Below, piece after piece: positions 26,875 through 36,221 of a stretch of DNA of 64,000 nt (position 1 is the first letter of the stretch; each line of letters begins with the position of its first letter). Origin of the DNA: Niastella koreensis GR20-10 (lineage in GTDB: Bacteria; Bacteroidota; Bacteroidia; Chitinophagales; Chitinophagaceae); the NCBI RefSeq assembly GCF_000246855.1, contig NC_016609.1:2170001-2234000 (forward strand), written 5' to 3'. The notes beneath the pieces were generated by a model. The model was not told the origin of the DNA. It saw only the letters and a program-made list of their open reading frames with translations, and did not search any database. Position numbers and translations under genes: made by a program.

Positions 26875-27690
26875 CTACAGCCCAAACTGGCTCTTCATGC
26901 CGCCAATAAATACCGCATCGTCCAGTTGTTTCCGGTTGGCAATAATTGCTTTGGCGTCTTCGCCTGCGGTATATCTTAATTGATTGGTGCCATCGGTAGC
27001 TGCTTCATAAATTACCTGGGCAACCACACTGCCTGGTGAAGCGTTTTGGTACATGGCTGGTATAGAGGACATCAGTTTTCCCACCAGCGGCTGGTATTCG
27101 GCGATGGTTTCATCATTGCTGAAATCGAAGGAGCGGCCGCCAAAATCGGTGGCGATTGCACCGGGTTCAACTATTTTTACTTTCCCGCCAAACTGTTCCA
27201 CCTCGTAGCTTAACGATTCGGAAATGCCTTCCACTGCGAACTTGGTGCCATGATATAAAGCGCCTAACGGAAAGGTTATTTTTCCACCAATAGAGGAGAT
27301 GTTTATGATAACCCCGCTTTTTTGCTGGCGAAAATGGGGTAGGAGCGCCCGGGTAACATCCAGCAGACCGATCACATTGGTATTAAACTGGCGAACGATC
27401 TTTTCCCTGGAGAAGGTTTCCAGCGGACCGTAAGCGCCATAACCGGCATTGTTCAACAGCACATCAATTTTGCCGAATTGCTCAATGCCTGCTTTCACTG
27501 CTTTATTGATGGAGTCAGTATTCAGTACATCGAGTCCGGTTACCAGTACATTGGATAATGTGGTTAGTTCAGTTTCATTTTCAGGTTTCCGCATAGTAGC
27601 CACCACGTTCCAGCCTTTTGATTGAAACAGTTTAGCAGTTTCTTTTCCTATTCCACTGCTGGCGCCTGTAATAAAGATTGTCTTGTTCAT
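26875..27690 (-). CDS. Short-chain dehydrogenase/reductase
   Basis: The Rossmann motif TGASSGIG (residues 8-15), NNAG, the catalytic Ser in INISSIGG, and the Y-x-x-x-K pair (YHGTK) are all present, so it should be an active NAD(P)-dependent classical SDR. The start at 27690 places TGASSGIG at the usual position; an upstream ATG at 27750 adds 20 non-homologous residues. Substrate unknown. The downstream AraC regulator probably responds to the same compound. Confidence 0.9.
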   Translation of the reverse strand: MNKTIFITGASSGIGKETAKLFQSKGWNVVATMRKPENETELTTLSNVLVTGLDVLNTDSINKAVKAGIEQFGKIDVLLNNAGYGAYGPLETFSREKIVRQFNTNVIGLLDVTRALLPHFRQQKSGVIINISSIGGKITFPLGALYHGTKFAVEGISESLSYEVEQFGGKVKIVEPGAIATDFGGRSFDFSNDETIAEYQPLVGKLMSSIPAMYQNASPGSVVAQVIYEAATDGTNQLRYTAGEDAKAIIANRKQLDDAVFIGGMKSQFGL

Positions 27691-27950
27691 TTTAGTAAGA
27701 TTTAATTGATGATGTAAAGGTCTTACTAAAGGCAGCCAGGCCAATAACACTAATTCCGGGTGTTTGTATGCTTTTTCCGGTTTTATTCAGTTCTAAGGCT
27801 TTTCACAGCTGGTTTGACAGAATAGTTCTTAAACTCTATGCCATTTTCTCAACAAGTTAACAAACAGTGTGCTGTAAATTATCCATGAGCAGGCAAACGT
27901 ACAAAACCGGACTGATCTTGTACGGTTTTGATACAGCCGGGTGATTCGTT

Positions 27951-28823
27951 TTATCTTGTTAGCTCATAATCCCGCTGGGCTACGCCGCCGATAATGCCGA
28001 GCCCGTTTTCGATATTATTAAACACGATCACTTTTTCCGACAAGCCATCTTCATTTTTTTCTGCGGCCATGGCAGTGCTGTTCAGATAATTATAACTGTT
28101 ATACGTGAGGGAGGTTATTTCTATAACCAGCTTTTTAAAGCGGCCGTCTGTATTGGCCTTAAAAGTAAATCGCGGACTACGGCCATTGAAGAGTGCATCT
28201 GTTGTAAAGAAATCCGGACGGATCTTATCGTTGAAGATATTCAGCTCTGCTTCTTCTGCCTGAAAGTATTGTTGTATTTTTTGCCGTCCCCCGTTGCCAT
28301 TGGCATCAACCCATTCGTTTACGGTAAAGAGCCGGATGCGGTAATAGTTTTGTACAGCAGGGTCGTCGTGCAGTTGAACGCTGATGGTTGCCCTGGTATC
28401 CCAGCTACTGATCTGTGCCACCGTCAGCCGCATTTCACCGACAGCCACGGTATCAGGGATCACATCACTGCCTGCTACCTCGGGATAACCAGGAACAGCA
28501 GCCGTAACGCGATAGGTTGAACCGCTTTGTGGCAGGGTGGTCCCCCGGTAAAAAGTACGGGTAGCGAATTGGTAGGGTGTTAGCTTTTCTTTAAAGGCGC
28601 CGTTTTCATAGAGGTTCACCACTGCATTGGTGATCTCGGGCATGGGGTGCATTTGATTAATGCGGCCACTTAGCGTAACCCGCGCCATCAAAATGCTGTC
28701 TTTGTTCATCAACAGGTTCAGCACAGGTTTGTTGCTTTCCTGCGGAATACTTACGTCTACCGATTTTTCGCAACTACTGAAAATTATCACCAGCAATATA
28801 AAAAGTAAAGTATTGTTTGGCAT
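27951..28823 (-). CDS. DUF4249 lipoprotein, TonB-receptor partner
   Basis: A lipoprotein signal (LLFILLVIIFSSC) precedes a mature part with the DUF4249 pattern: PVLNLLMNKDSI, VVNLYENGAF, YRVTAAVPGY. Members of this family are encoded right after TonB receptors in Bacteroidota and probably sit on the outer-membrane surface as substrate-capture partners. Here the ATG overlaps or abuts the receptor stop (2 bases apart), so it is the last gene of the sigma/anti-sigma/receptor operon. Confidence 0.85.
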   Translation of the reverse strand: MPNNTLLFILLVIIFSSCEKSVDVSIPQESNKPVLNLLMNKDSILMARVTLSGRINQMHPMPEITNAVVNLYENGAFKEKLTPYQFATRTFYRGTTLPQSGSTYRVTAAVPGYPEVAGSDVIPDTVAVGEMRLTVAQISSWDTRATISVQLHDDPAVQNYYRIRLFTVNEWVDANGNGGRQKIQQYFQAEEAELNIFNDKIRPDFFTTDALFNGRSPRFTFKANTDGRFKKLVIEITSLTYNSYNYLNSTAMAAEKNEDGLSEKVIVFNNIENGLGIIGGVAQRDYELTR

Positions 28824-28824
28824 G

Positions 28825-31455
28825 TTAGAATTTTAAGCTGTATGAAAAACCTGGCAAAATGGGGGTTACTGCTGTTCCCGAGAGCGACACGGTGGCACTG
28901 TTTGGCGAATATTTGGGATCGGAATAAAAGAGCGGGTTCAGCCGGTTATAGGCATTCAGGATACTGATGTTCCAGGTGCGGATGTTGCCGTTCTTTTTTT
29001 CTTTTATAAAACTGATCCCTACATCCAAACGGTGATAAGGTTCGACCCGGATGTTATTGCGGCTATTGATGTAGTCGATATTAGGGTCGGCGGAAGGATA
29101 AAGCGGTTCATTGCCCGTTACCGGTTTTTCTATTCGTTCGTACCGCGCTACCGGAATAGTGAACGGCATGGCCGATTGGTACGTCCAGCTTGCAGCAAGC
29201 TCGATGTTCTTTTTAACTTTATATACGGCTACCAGGTGCAGGTCGTGGCGGCGGTCATATTTATAAGGAAAGGGACGGCCAAAATTCACGCCATCAATAG
29301 TACGGTTGGCAGTGGCCCAGGTGTAACCCAGCCAACCGGTAAGCCGGCCTGTTTTCTTTTGCATCAATACTTCCACACCATAAGATTCTCCGGTGCCGGC
29401 CGCTACCTGTTCCTGCCAGGTATCGCCCTGGCTGCTGGTAAGATAATCGGCTCCTTCTTTATATTCTATTACGTGGTTCATTTTTTTATAATACCCCTCG
29501 ATAGAAAATTCAAACCGGTTATGAAACAGGTTGCGGGCAAGGCCAACCGCGTATTGTTCCGCCTGTTGCGGGGCTATCTTTTTTGTAGCCGGCACCCATA
29601 GGTCTGTTGGCAGGGTAATGGAATTGTATGCAAGCAGGTGAATGTATTGGGTCATGCGGGTATAAGAGAGCTTCAATGCCCAATCGCCGGGCAACAGCAA
29701 ACGCAGGCCAAGGCGTGGTTGCAGCGAATGGTAGAATTGTCCCTGCACATTGAATGCGCTCCAGTGCAAACCACCATTCAGTTTCAGCCGGTGCGTGAGT
29801 TCCCAGTCGTCTTCTGCATACAAATCGGTTTCCGAAGCGTTGATGTTACGGTTATTGTTGGTGGAGTCGAGCGTTACGGTGTGATCGCTGGTTTGCTGCA
29901 TGCGAACGGCGCCTGGTGTAAATGTATGGTACACGTGCGAAGCGCCCATTTTTATCGTATGCGCAGGAGCGGGGCGATAATCAAGATCTGTCTTTACGCC
30001 ATAATCGCGGATGCCGGAATTCAGCTTTAGCGAGTTGGTGTTGATGGTTGTATTGTATTTGTCTTCCGAATAAAAGGCGTTATTGAGTTTGTAGCTGCTG
30101 CCAATGAGCATGGTATTGGCAAACAGTTTGGGCGAAAAAATATGATTCCAGCGCAGGGTACTGGTAATATTGCCCCATTGCAAATGCAGGTCTGAAATAT
30201 TGTAATTATCAACCGGTGGATCTACCGGCACGGAATATTGTTCCAAGAGCCTGAGTTTATCCCGGCCCATATAGAAGCTGAAATATAATTTGTCTTTATC
30301 AGAGAACTGGTGATGCAATTTGGCATTTATGTCGTAAAAGAAAAGGCTTAATTTCTCTGGTCCGTCCGGTGAATTTTTAGCAATAGTGGTGGCAAACAGA
30401 TCGGGATAGGTGCGGCGGCCGGAGAGCACGAAAGAAGTTTTGCCTTTTTTCAACGGGCCTTCCAGGGTGAGTTGGGTGGAAAGCAGTCCGATGGAAAAAT
30501 CGCCATGCAGTTGATGCAGGTCGCCATCCTTTGTTGAAATATCTACCACCGAAGAAAGCCTGCCGCCATAACGCGCAGGAAAAGCGCCTTTATAGAGCGT
30601 TACATCTTTCAACACACCCGTATTGAACGTTGAAAAAATACCCAGCAGGTGCATGGGATTATAAAGAGGCGCGCCATCCAGCAGGATCAGGTTCTGGTCG
30701 GGTGTTCCACCACGCACCAATAAAGCACTGGTTCCTTCAGAACCCTGTTTTACGCCGGGCATTAATTGCAGGGTCTTTAGCAGATCGGGTTCTCCCAATA
30801 AGCGTGGCATGGAACGCACCTGTGCTACCGGTAAATTAATGCTGCTCATTTGCGATGATTGCTGAATGCGGGCCGTGCGGGCCGCACTGATGGTGATCTG
30901 TTCCAGTTCCTGGCTGGTGGTTTGCAGTTTGAAATTGATGCGGGGATTGTTTACTAAACTCACTACTGTATCTAACTGCTGGTAGCCGGTATATGATAGT
31001 TGTATGTACAACGAATCGCCGGGAACGGTGATGCTGTAAAAACCATAGTTGTTGGTAGTGGTGCCTGCCTGGCGTTGTGGGGCCGTTATTGTAACGCCGA
31101 TCAGCTTTTCGCCGCTCATGGCATCTTCCACAAAACCACTGAGCGTTTTGCCGGAACGCTGGCGCCCTACAATAAGAATATTGCCGCCTATCTCTTTATA
31201 TTCAAGTGGTGTGCCTGCCAGTAATTCTTTCAGAATAGTTCCCAGCAAAGCGTTTTTGTACACGCGTTCTTTTACCTGGATGCCGCTTAGCCGTGAGCCT
31301 TCGTAGGAGATAGGCACGTGGCTTTCCTGTTCCACCAGCTTTAGCGCGGCCTCCAGGGAGGTAGCCGGAATGCGGAGGCTGATCCGGAGGCTGGTTGTTT
31401 GTGCGTGTAATGCAACACACATCGTTAATAAAAAAAGGGTAAAGTTATAACGCAT
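28825..31455 (-). CDS. TonB-dependent receptor with STN domain
   Basis: Signal peptide (1-18), then a secretin/TonB short N-terminal STN domain (about 25-95, ISYEGSRLSGIQV), a carboxypeptidase-regulatory-like beta domain (105-190), a plug with LLVRGGTPDQNLILLDG, and a 22-strand barrel ending at the aromatic C-terminus (YSLKF), 876 residues in all. STN domains pass a signal to the FecR anti-sigma protein, here encoded next to it. It imports a bulky ligand, a siderophore or polymer breakdown product, across the outer membrane; the ligand is not deducible. Confidence 0.92.
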   Translation of the reverse strand: MRYNFTLFLLTMCVALHAQTTSLRISLRIPATSLEAALKLVEQESHVPISYEGSRLSGIQVKERVYKNALLGTILKELLAGTPLEYKEIGGNILIVGRQRSGKTLSGFVEDAMSGEKLIGVTITAPQRQAGTTTNNYGFYSITVPGDSLYIQLSYTGYQQLDTVVSLVNNPRINFKLQTTSQELEQITISAARTARIQQSSQMSSINLPVAQVRSMPRLLGEPDLLKTLQLMPGVKQGSEGTSALLVRGGTPDQNLILLDGAPLYNPMHLLGIFSTFNTGVLKDVTLYKGAFPARYGGRLSSVVDISTKDGDLHQLHGDFSIGLLSTQLTLEGPLKKGKTSFVLSGRRTYPDLFATTIAKNSPDGPEKLSLFFYDINAKLHHQFSDKDKLYFSFYMGRDKLRLLEQYSVPVDPPVDNYNISDLHLQWGNITSTLRWNHIFSPKLFANTMLIGSSYKLNNAFYSEDKYNTTINTNSLKLNSGIRDYGVKTDLDYRPAPAHTIKMGASHVYHTFTPGAVRMQQTSDHTVTLDSTNNNRNINASETDLYAEDDWELTHRLKLNGGLHWSAFNVQGQFYHSLQPRLGLRLLLPGDWALKLSYTRMTQYIHLLAYNSITLPTDLWVPATKKIAPQQAEQYAVGLARNLFHNRFEFSIEGYYKKMNHVIEYKEGADYLTSSQGDTWQEQVAAGTGESYGVEVLMQKKTGRLTGWLGYTWATANRTIDGVNFGRPFPYKYDRRHDLHLVAVYKVKKNIELAASWTYQSAMPFTIPVARYERIEKPVTGNEPLYPSADPNIDYINSRNNIRVEPYHRLDVGISFIKEKKNGNIRTWNISILNAYNRLNPLFYSDPKYSPNSATVSLSGTAVTPILPGFSYSLKF

Positions 31456-31533
31456 AATTTTTATTTAAGTCAGGACAAAGTTTTCCCAGGCCGCTCTTGC
31501 AGCTGATTGTTGTGTGAAATAAATGATGGTTAT

Positions 31534-32505
31534 TTATTTATGAATGGTCACCTTGTTATTGTTGAGCTCGTATTGCAGCCCGCTTATGTCTTTCAGCATT
31601 TCCAGCATGTCGGAAGCGGTGGCTTGTTTGCCCAGGTGAAGGGTGAAGCTATATGCTTCCGCTTCCTTCGCATTGTATACTACCTGTAACCCGTAACGCT
31701 TTTCCAGGATGCGGGCCACCTCGGTAAATGGCGCCTGTAGTAAAGCAATGTCACCTGAGCGCCAGTCTTCCTGGAGCCCCTCCATACGGGTGCATGTATG
31801 TTCCTTTAGCTGGTAGCTGAGCTGTTGACTGGCTTTGAGCGTATCCAGGATGCGGGTGCCATCAGCTACCTGTACAATGCCGGACTTCACCATTACCTGC
31901 ACGTTTGCCGATTGCGCGTAGGCTTTTACGGTAAACTCGGTGCCCAGCACGCTGGTCTGTACCCCGGGGCGTGTTTTTACCAGGAAGGGGTGCTGCCGAT
32001 CTTTGGTTACAGAAAAAAAAGCCATCCCGTCTGCCAGTTCTATTTCCCGGGTTTCATTAACAAAATGTTTCCGGTAACGAACCGTAGTGCCCGGTTCCAG
32101 CCAGATAAAAGAGTGGTCGGGCAGTTCATATTGCAGAATGCCTTTGCCTGCAGCGGCCGACACTACAATAGTTTCCGGTTCCTTTTTATTAGTGTATTTA
32201 TTATATACTAAATAAGAACCCATCAATATCAACACTGCTGCGGCGGCTTGCCACCACCTGCTGCGCGATGGTTTCGCAGGCACTTCGGTAAAAGCCGTCA
32301 CTTTTGCGGGTGCTATGGCATTGAAGATGTCAGCTTTCAACGAGTCTTTCATCGCTGCTTTTTCTTCGGCACTGTTCCACACCTTGCCCTGCTCAGGAAA
32401 GGCCGCATACCATTGCTCCAGCAACACCATTTCTTCCGGCGTACAAATGCCGAGGGCATGCTTTTCGAGCAACGAGGTGATGATTGACTGTTCCGGCTTG
32501 TTCAT
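31534..32505 (-). CDS. FecR-family anti-sigma factor
   Basis: N-terminal cytoplasmic anti-sigma part (1-80) with LLEQWYAAFPE, one transmembrane helix (about 85-103, WWQAAAAVLILMGSYLVY) and a periplasmic FecR domain (VVSAAAGKGILQYELPDHS, FLVKTRPGVQTSVLGTEF) plus the C-terminal secretin-like DUF4974 domain (LEKRYGLQVVYN). It holds the neighbouring sigma factor inactive until the STN domain of the receptor signals. Genes are in the order sigma, anti-sigma, receptor, DUF4249. Confidence 0.92.
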   Translation of the reverse strand: MNKPEQSIITSLLEKHALGICTPEEMVLLEQWYAAFPEQGKVWNSAEEKAAMKDSLKADIFNAIAPAKVTAFTEVPAKPSRSRWWQAAAAVLILMGSYLVYNKYTNKKEPETIVVSAAAGKGILQYELPDHSFIWLEPGTTVRYRKHFVNETREIELADGMAFFSVTKDRQHPFLVKTRPGVQTSVLGTEFTVKAYAQSANVQVMVKSGIVQVADGTRILDTLKASQQLSYQLKEHTCTRMEGLQEDWRSGDIALLQAPFTEVARILEKRYGLQVVYNAKEAEAYSFTLHLGKQATASDMLEMLKDISGLQYELNNNKVTIHK

Positions 32506-32564
32506 ATGTGCTACTGTTTATAAGACAATTCTCAAAATGGTGAAGTACTATGCGGCGGGGAAAT

Positions 32565-33131
32565 TTATTCCATAAAAAAATTACCCAGCCCTTCGCGGAG
32601 TTTTTTGAGGGCGGCCGACAACTGGTTTTTAACTGTTTGGGGAGAAATGGCGTGCTTCAGTGCAATCTCTTCTATGGATAAACCGTGATCGCGGCTATCG
32701 ATAAAAACGGCGCGCATTTTATCAGGCAGGCGATCCAGTTCGCGGCGATAGCTGGCCTGCAGATCGGCCATGGCCATATGATCGTTTGTGTTATATGTAA
32801 GGGCCGGCAACTCACGGCCTGCCAGTTGCTGGTATTTTTCGCGGGCGTCTTCCGATTTCAGGTAGTTGAGTACTTTGAAGCGTACCGCAGCGCGAAAGTA
32901 GGCGGCAACAGATTCGTTGATCCGGATCTGTTCCCTTTTCTGCCAGCAATACACGAACACTTCCTGTACTATATCTTTGGCGGCAGCCTTATCGGGTAAA
33001 TGCCAGTAAGCGGTTTCAAAAAGTAATTCCCAGTACCGTTCATATAACTCGGAATAGGCAGCTACATGGCCATCGATGATCATCTGCCAAAGTTCGCTGT
33101 CGGGTATATGTTGCAGATCGGGTGGCGGCAT
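32565..33131 (-). CDS. ECF sigma factor, FecI-like
   Basis: 188 residues with sigma region 2 (ELYERYWELLFETAYWHL, then AAAKDIVQEVFVYCWQKRE) and region 4 (LDRLPDKMRAVFIDSRDHGL... SIEEIALKHAISPQTVKNQL). This is the Bacteroidota-type ECF sigma factor first in the FecI/FecR/TonB operon; it should direct transcription of the operon on signal from the receptor. The FecR gene starts 59 bases downstream. Confidence 0.92.
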   Translation of the reverse strand: MPPPDLQHIPDSELWQMIIDGHVAAYSELYERYWELLFETAYWHLPDKAAAKDIVQEVFVYCWQKREQIRINESVAAYFRAAVRFKVLNYLKSEDAREKYQQLAGRELPALTYNTNDHMAMADLQASYRRELDRLPDKMRAVFIDSRDHGLSIEEIALKHAISPQTVKNQLSAALKKLREGLGNFFME

Positions 33132-33225
33132 AAGCAGGTTAAAATGGGGCTGAAGGTAACAAATCGCCTGTTAAGATTGCTTTAAGACTTCCTACTACGT
33201 ATTATGAAATACAATATGGAAAGGG

Positions 33226-33233
33226 TAATTTTG
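33226..33233 (+). promoter_or_regulatory. TAnnTTTG box just before an ADP-ribosylglycohydrolase start
   Basis: TAATTTTG matches the Bacteroidota -7 consensus and ends only 4 bases before the ATG at 33238, so a transcript starting from it would be leaderless or would use a later start codon. Confidence 0.4.
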
Positions 33234-33237
33234 GATA

Positions 33238-34161
33238 ATGGATAATCAAACGATTAATAGATTGGATCTGGCAAAAATATCACTGCTGGGATTATCAGTA
33301 GGCGATGCGTTGGGCGAAACATACTTTGGACCTGAAGAAACGATTACAGCCCGGTTAAAGAGCGGGGAATTGCAGGAAGGTCAATGGTTTTTTACCGACG
33401 ATACAGTAATGGGTATTGGGGTGTATAATATATTATCAAAGTTTGGCGCCATCGATCAAGATGAGCTGGCCAAAGAGTTTGCCGGTAATTATGTCCTGGA
33501 TAACTATCGCGGTTATGGGGGAACGGCACAACGGATCTTACGAGATATTGCCGGAGGGACCTATTGGATGGAAGCAAGCAGCGGGGTTTTTGAAGGCATG
33601 GGATCGGTAGGTAATGGTGCGGCTATGCGTTCCGGACCAATCGGGGCTTATTTTTATGATAACGTAGAAGAATTAATTACGCAGGCAAAACTGGCGGCGG
33701 AAATTACCCATGCGCATGTGGAGGGAATCGCCGGTGGCATTGCGGTAGCGTTGGCTGCCAGTGTTAGTGCCCGGTGTAGATTGAATAAAGAATATTTAGC
33801 TGCCAATACTTTCTACGATTTTATTATTGAACATATGCCTGCGAGTGAGGTGAAGGCTAAAATTCAAAAAGCCAAATCGCTTCCTGCTGATTATGATATC
33901 AGAACGATCGTATCTATATTGGGCAATGGCACCCAATTAACTGCACCCGATACGGTGCCTTTTGCTTTATGGTGTGCTGCCCATAATACTGGTTCCTATC
34001 CTGATGCCATTCGCACCGGCATCAGCGGCCTGGGCGACCGGGATACCGCTGCCATCATCGGAAGCATTGTTGTGTTATCTGCTGGTTCTGATAGTATTCC
34101 TGAGCAATGGATTGAGCAGGCAGAGCGATTTGATACTTCACCCTTTTTTAATAAAGTGTAA
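33238..34161 (+). CDS. ADP-ribosylglycohydrolase family protein
   Basis: The fold and metal-site signatures are clear: LGLSVGDALGE (18-27), FTDDTVM (52-58, Mg-binding TDDT) and a C-terminal GLGDRDTAAIIGSIV (DxDT, second metal ligand set). Such enzymes remove ADP-ribose from proteins or small molecules (DraG/ARH class). 307 residues is the usual size. The next gene starts 12 bases later and is probably co-transcribed. A role in reversing host, toxin or phage ADP-ribosylation is possible but not shown. Confidence 0.88.
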   Translation: MDNQTINRLDLAKISLLGLSVGDALGETYFGPEETITARLKSGELQEGQWFFTDDTVMGIGVYNILSKFGAIDQDELAKEFAGNYVLDNYRGYGGTAQRILRDIAGGTYWMEASSGVFEGMGSVGNGAAMRSGPIGAYFYDNVEELITQAKLAAEITHAHVEGIAGGIAVALAASVSARCRLNKEYLAANTFYDFIIEHMPASEVKAKIQKAKSLPADYDIRTIVSILGNGTQLTAPDTVPFALWCAAHNTGSYPDAIRTGISGLGDRDTAAIIGSIVVLSAGSDSIPEQWIEQAERFDTSPFFNKV

Positions 34162-34173
34162 GAAATTTATATA

Positions 34174-34956
34174 ATGCGTATTCAGAAATTGATCTATTTA
34201 TCCTTAGTGATTTTTCTTTTGACCAATAAAAAGTCTATTGCACAAAACGTAAATTTTTCCGCCAAAGAGGATAGACTTGCAAGGCTTTACTCAAAAATGG
34301 AAAATCATGACAGCGCAGATGTATATTCCGAAAAGTTCGAAAATGAATTTACGAGCTTCATTAAAAATAATCCTGCCACGTTGAATTACCCTTTTAAAAA
34401 GCTTTCTGACAGCATCTTTAGTTTTGTACATACTTCTGATGATGGGAATTTCAGGATCTACAGTTGGGATTCCGAGACTGGTGGAACAATGCATTTTTAT
34501 AAAGTCATATATCAATGGAAAGCGAATGGTAAAGTTTTTACCAGTATTCCGAAATTTGAAGAAACCGATCCCGGTTATTTTTGCTCTAAGATATTTACTG
34601 TAAGCATAGGTATTAAACCCTTTTATCTGGCTGTTACGGATGGCACTTATTCATCGAAAGATTCCAGGCAATCTATTACCTGCTATAGTATCGAGGGCAA
34701 TAAATTAATGGATACCGTAAGGTTGTTCAGGACCAAAACAAAAAAGTTGAATTCCATTGATGTGTCGTACGACTTTTTTAGCGTTGTCGACAGGCCTGAG
34801 CGCCCATTAGAGTTAATTACCTACGACGATAAACTGAACATCATTTATATTCCTGTTGTCAACGATAAAGACCAGGTAACAAAGAAGAATATTCTTTATC
34901 AATTGAAAGACGGCTACTTTGAATTTATTGGTATTGAAACGGGAAAGCGAAAATGA
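34174..34956 (+). CDS. Secreted hypothetical protein
   Basis: A signal peptide of about 24 residues (LIYLSLVIFLLTNKKSIAQ) is followed by a 235-residue beta-rich mature protein of no family known to me (FRIYSWDSETGGTMHFYKVI, then several strands). It is 12 bases downstream of the glycohydrolase gene and followed by a strong terminator, so the two genes form an operon. Periplasmic location is inferred from the signal peptide. Confidence 0.75.
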   Translation: MRIQKLIYLSLVIFLLTNKKSIAQNVNFSAKEDRLARLYSKMENHDSADVYSEKFENEFTSFIKNNPATLNYPFKKLSDSIFSFVHTSDDGNFRIYSWDSETGGTMHFYKVIYQWKANGKVFTSIPKFEETDPGYFCSKIFTVSIGIKPFYLAVTDGTYSSKDSRQSITCYSIEGNKLMDTVRLFRTKTKKLNSIDVSYDFFSVVDRPERPLELITYDDKLNIIYIPVVNDKDQVTKKNILYQLKDGYFEFIGIETGKRK

Positions 34957-34966
34957 TTATAGAAAG

Positions 34967-35001
34967 GCCGGCAGCAAATAACTTGCTGCCGGCTTTTTTT
35001 T
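34967..35001 (+). terminator. Strong terminator between convergent genes
   Basis: An 11-base perfect GC-rich stem GCCGGCAGCAA / TTGCTGCCGGC with a 5-base loop and a T-run. It also fits the minus-strand gene that ends at 35000. Confidence 0.9.
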
Positions 35002-35794
35002 ATAAAATAGATTTTATCAAACCTCCTTCTACCCGAAGCGCCGCACCATTGGTAGCGGAAGACAACGGGCTGGATACATAGGCCACCATGTTAGCTACTT
35101 CCTCCGGTGTTGCAAACCGTTGCAACAGAGAGGTGGGCCTGAAGTCATGGAAGAACCTGGTTTGCATTTCGTCGAAACTTACGTTCTCCTGCGTTGCCAG
35201 GCTGTTTACAAAATCACCCACACCTCTCGATTTGGTTGGTCCGGGTAATACACTGTTTACCGTTACATGTGTGCCTTTTGTCAACTCGGCCAGTCCGCGG
35301 GCAATGGCTAGCTGAGCGGTTTTCGTCATGCCATAGTGGATCATTTCATCGGGGATGAAAACGGCTGATTCGCTGGAAATAAAAATAATGCGGCCCCAGT
35401 TCTGTTTTAGTAATTTCGGAAATACATGGCGTGACAATCGTACGCCGCTCATTACGTTCACTTCAAAAAGCTGGTACCAGTCTTCGTCGGGGATCTCGGC
35501 AAAAGGTTTGGGCTCAAAGGTGCCCACGTTGTTGATCAGAATGTCAATAGGGGGTAACTGTTTTATCAGGGCATCTACTTCTTCTTTTTTACCAAAGTCG
35601 GCGGCCAGTCCGGAAACTTTGCCATTTGGATAAAACTGTTGAAGTGTTTTTACCACTTCTTCCACCTGGCTTTGTTTACGTCCGTTTATGATAACGGTGG
35701 CATTTTCTTTTAACAGTGCTTCGGCAATAGCGAGTCCAATACCGGCTGTAGAGCCGCTTATAAAGGCTGTTTTGTTATGTAGCTGAAGGTCCAT
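35000..35794 (-). CDS. Short-chain dehydrogenase/reductase
   Basis: The 264-residue form from ATG 35794 begins MDLQLHNKTAFISGSTAGIG; the glycine motif SGSTAGIG, NNVG, the catalytic Ser in IFISSES and Y-x-x-x-K (YGMTK) are intact, so it is a classical SDR. An upstream ATG at 35818 is less likely. It lacks an obvious operon partner and is convergent with the secreted-protein gene. The substrate is unknown; the C-terminus GLIKSIL is typical of oxidoreductases in this class. Confidence 0.9.
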   Translation of the reverse strand: MDLQLHNKTAFISGSTAGIGLAIAEALLKENATVIINGRKQSQVEEVVKTLQQFYPNGKVSGLAADFGKKEEVDALIKQLPPIDILINNVGTFEPKPFAEIPDEDWYQLFEVNVMSGVRLSRHVFPKLLKQNWGRIIFISSESAVFIPDEMIHYGMTKTAQLAIARGLAELTKGTHVTVNSVLPGPTKSRGVGDFVNSLATQENVSFDEMQTRFFHDFRPTSLLQRFATPEEVANMVAYVSSPLSSATNGAALRVEGGLIKSIL

Positions 35795-35839
35795 TGCTTG
35801 TATTTTTATGAAATACAAACATACCTGAAAGGAAATTGT

Positions 35840-36193
35840 TTACCAATCCCTGGTTCCTATCAGCTCCTCCATGTCGGCATCTTCAAAGCCGTAGGAAGCA
35901 GCAATAAATGCAAAGTTTAGCGCTATGCACTCCCGGGCGCCTGTTTCGATCTCGCTGTCGGCTTCATAAAAAGCATCCTGCAGGTTATTGAATTTGTCGG
36001 TAGCTGCGTGGGTCAACACATACAGGGCATCCAGATCTTTGGGGTGGGTGCGTTCTATTTCAAAACACAATTCAACTAAAATATCCTTGCACTGGTCAAC
36101 GAGGTGATTAGGGAAATAAACATCGTCGTACATATCTTCTAAAAAAGCATACGTGGCGACAACCTCATTTTTGAGCTCCGATTGTTTTTTCAT
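35840..36193 (-). CDS. DUF5713 family protein
   Basis: The 117-residue all-helical acidic protein matches the DUF5713 pattern (AFLEDMYDDVYFPNHLV, DALYVLTHAATDKFN, ARECIALNFAFIAASYGFE). Function of the family is unknown. It is on the same strand as, and 28 bases after, the glycosidase gene. Confidence 0.8.
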   Translation of the reverse strand: MKKQSELKNEVVATYAFLEDMYDDVYFPNHLVDQCKDILVELCFEIERTHPKDLDALYVLTHAATDKFNNLQDAFYEADSEIETGARECIALNFAFIAASYGFEDADMEELIGTRDW

Positions 36194-36221
36194 CGTCCTG
36201 GTATAGGGGAAATTAGGAGGT

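Noticed and set aside
29032-30030. Long plus-strand frames opposite the TonB receptor
   Set aside because: The minus-strand receptor has complete domains; the opposite frames show no recognisable protein.
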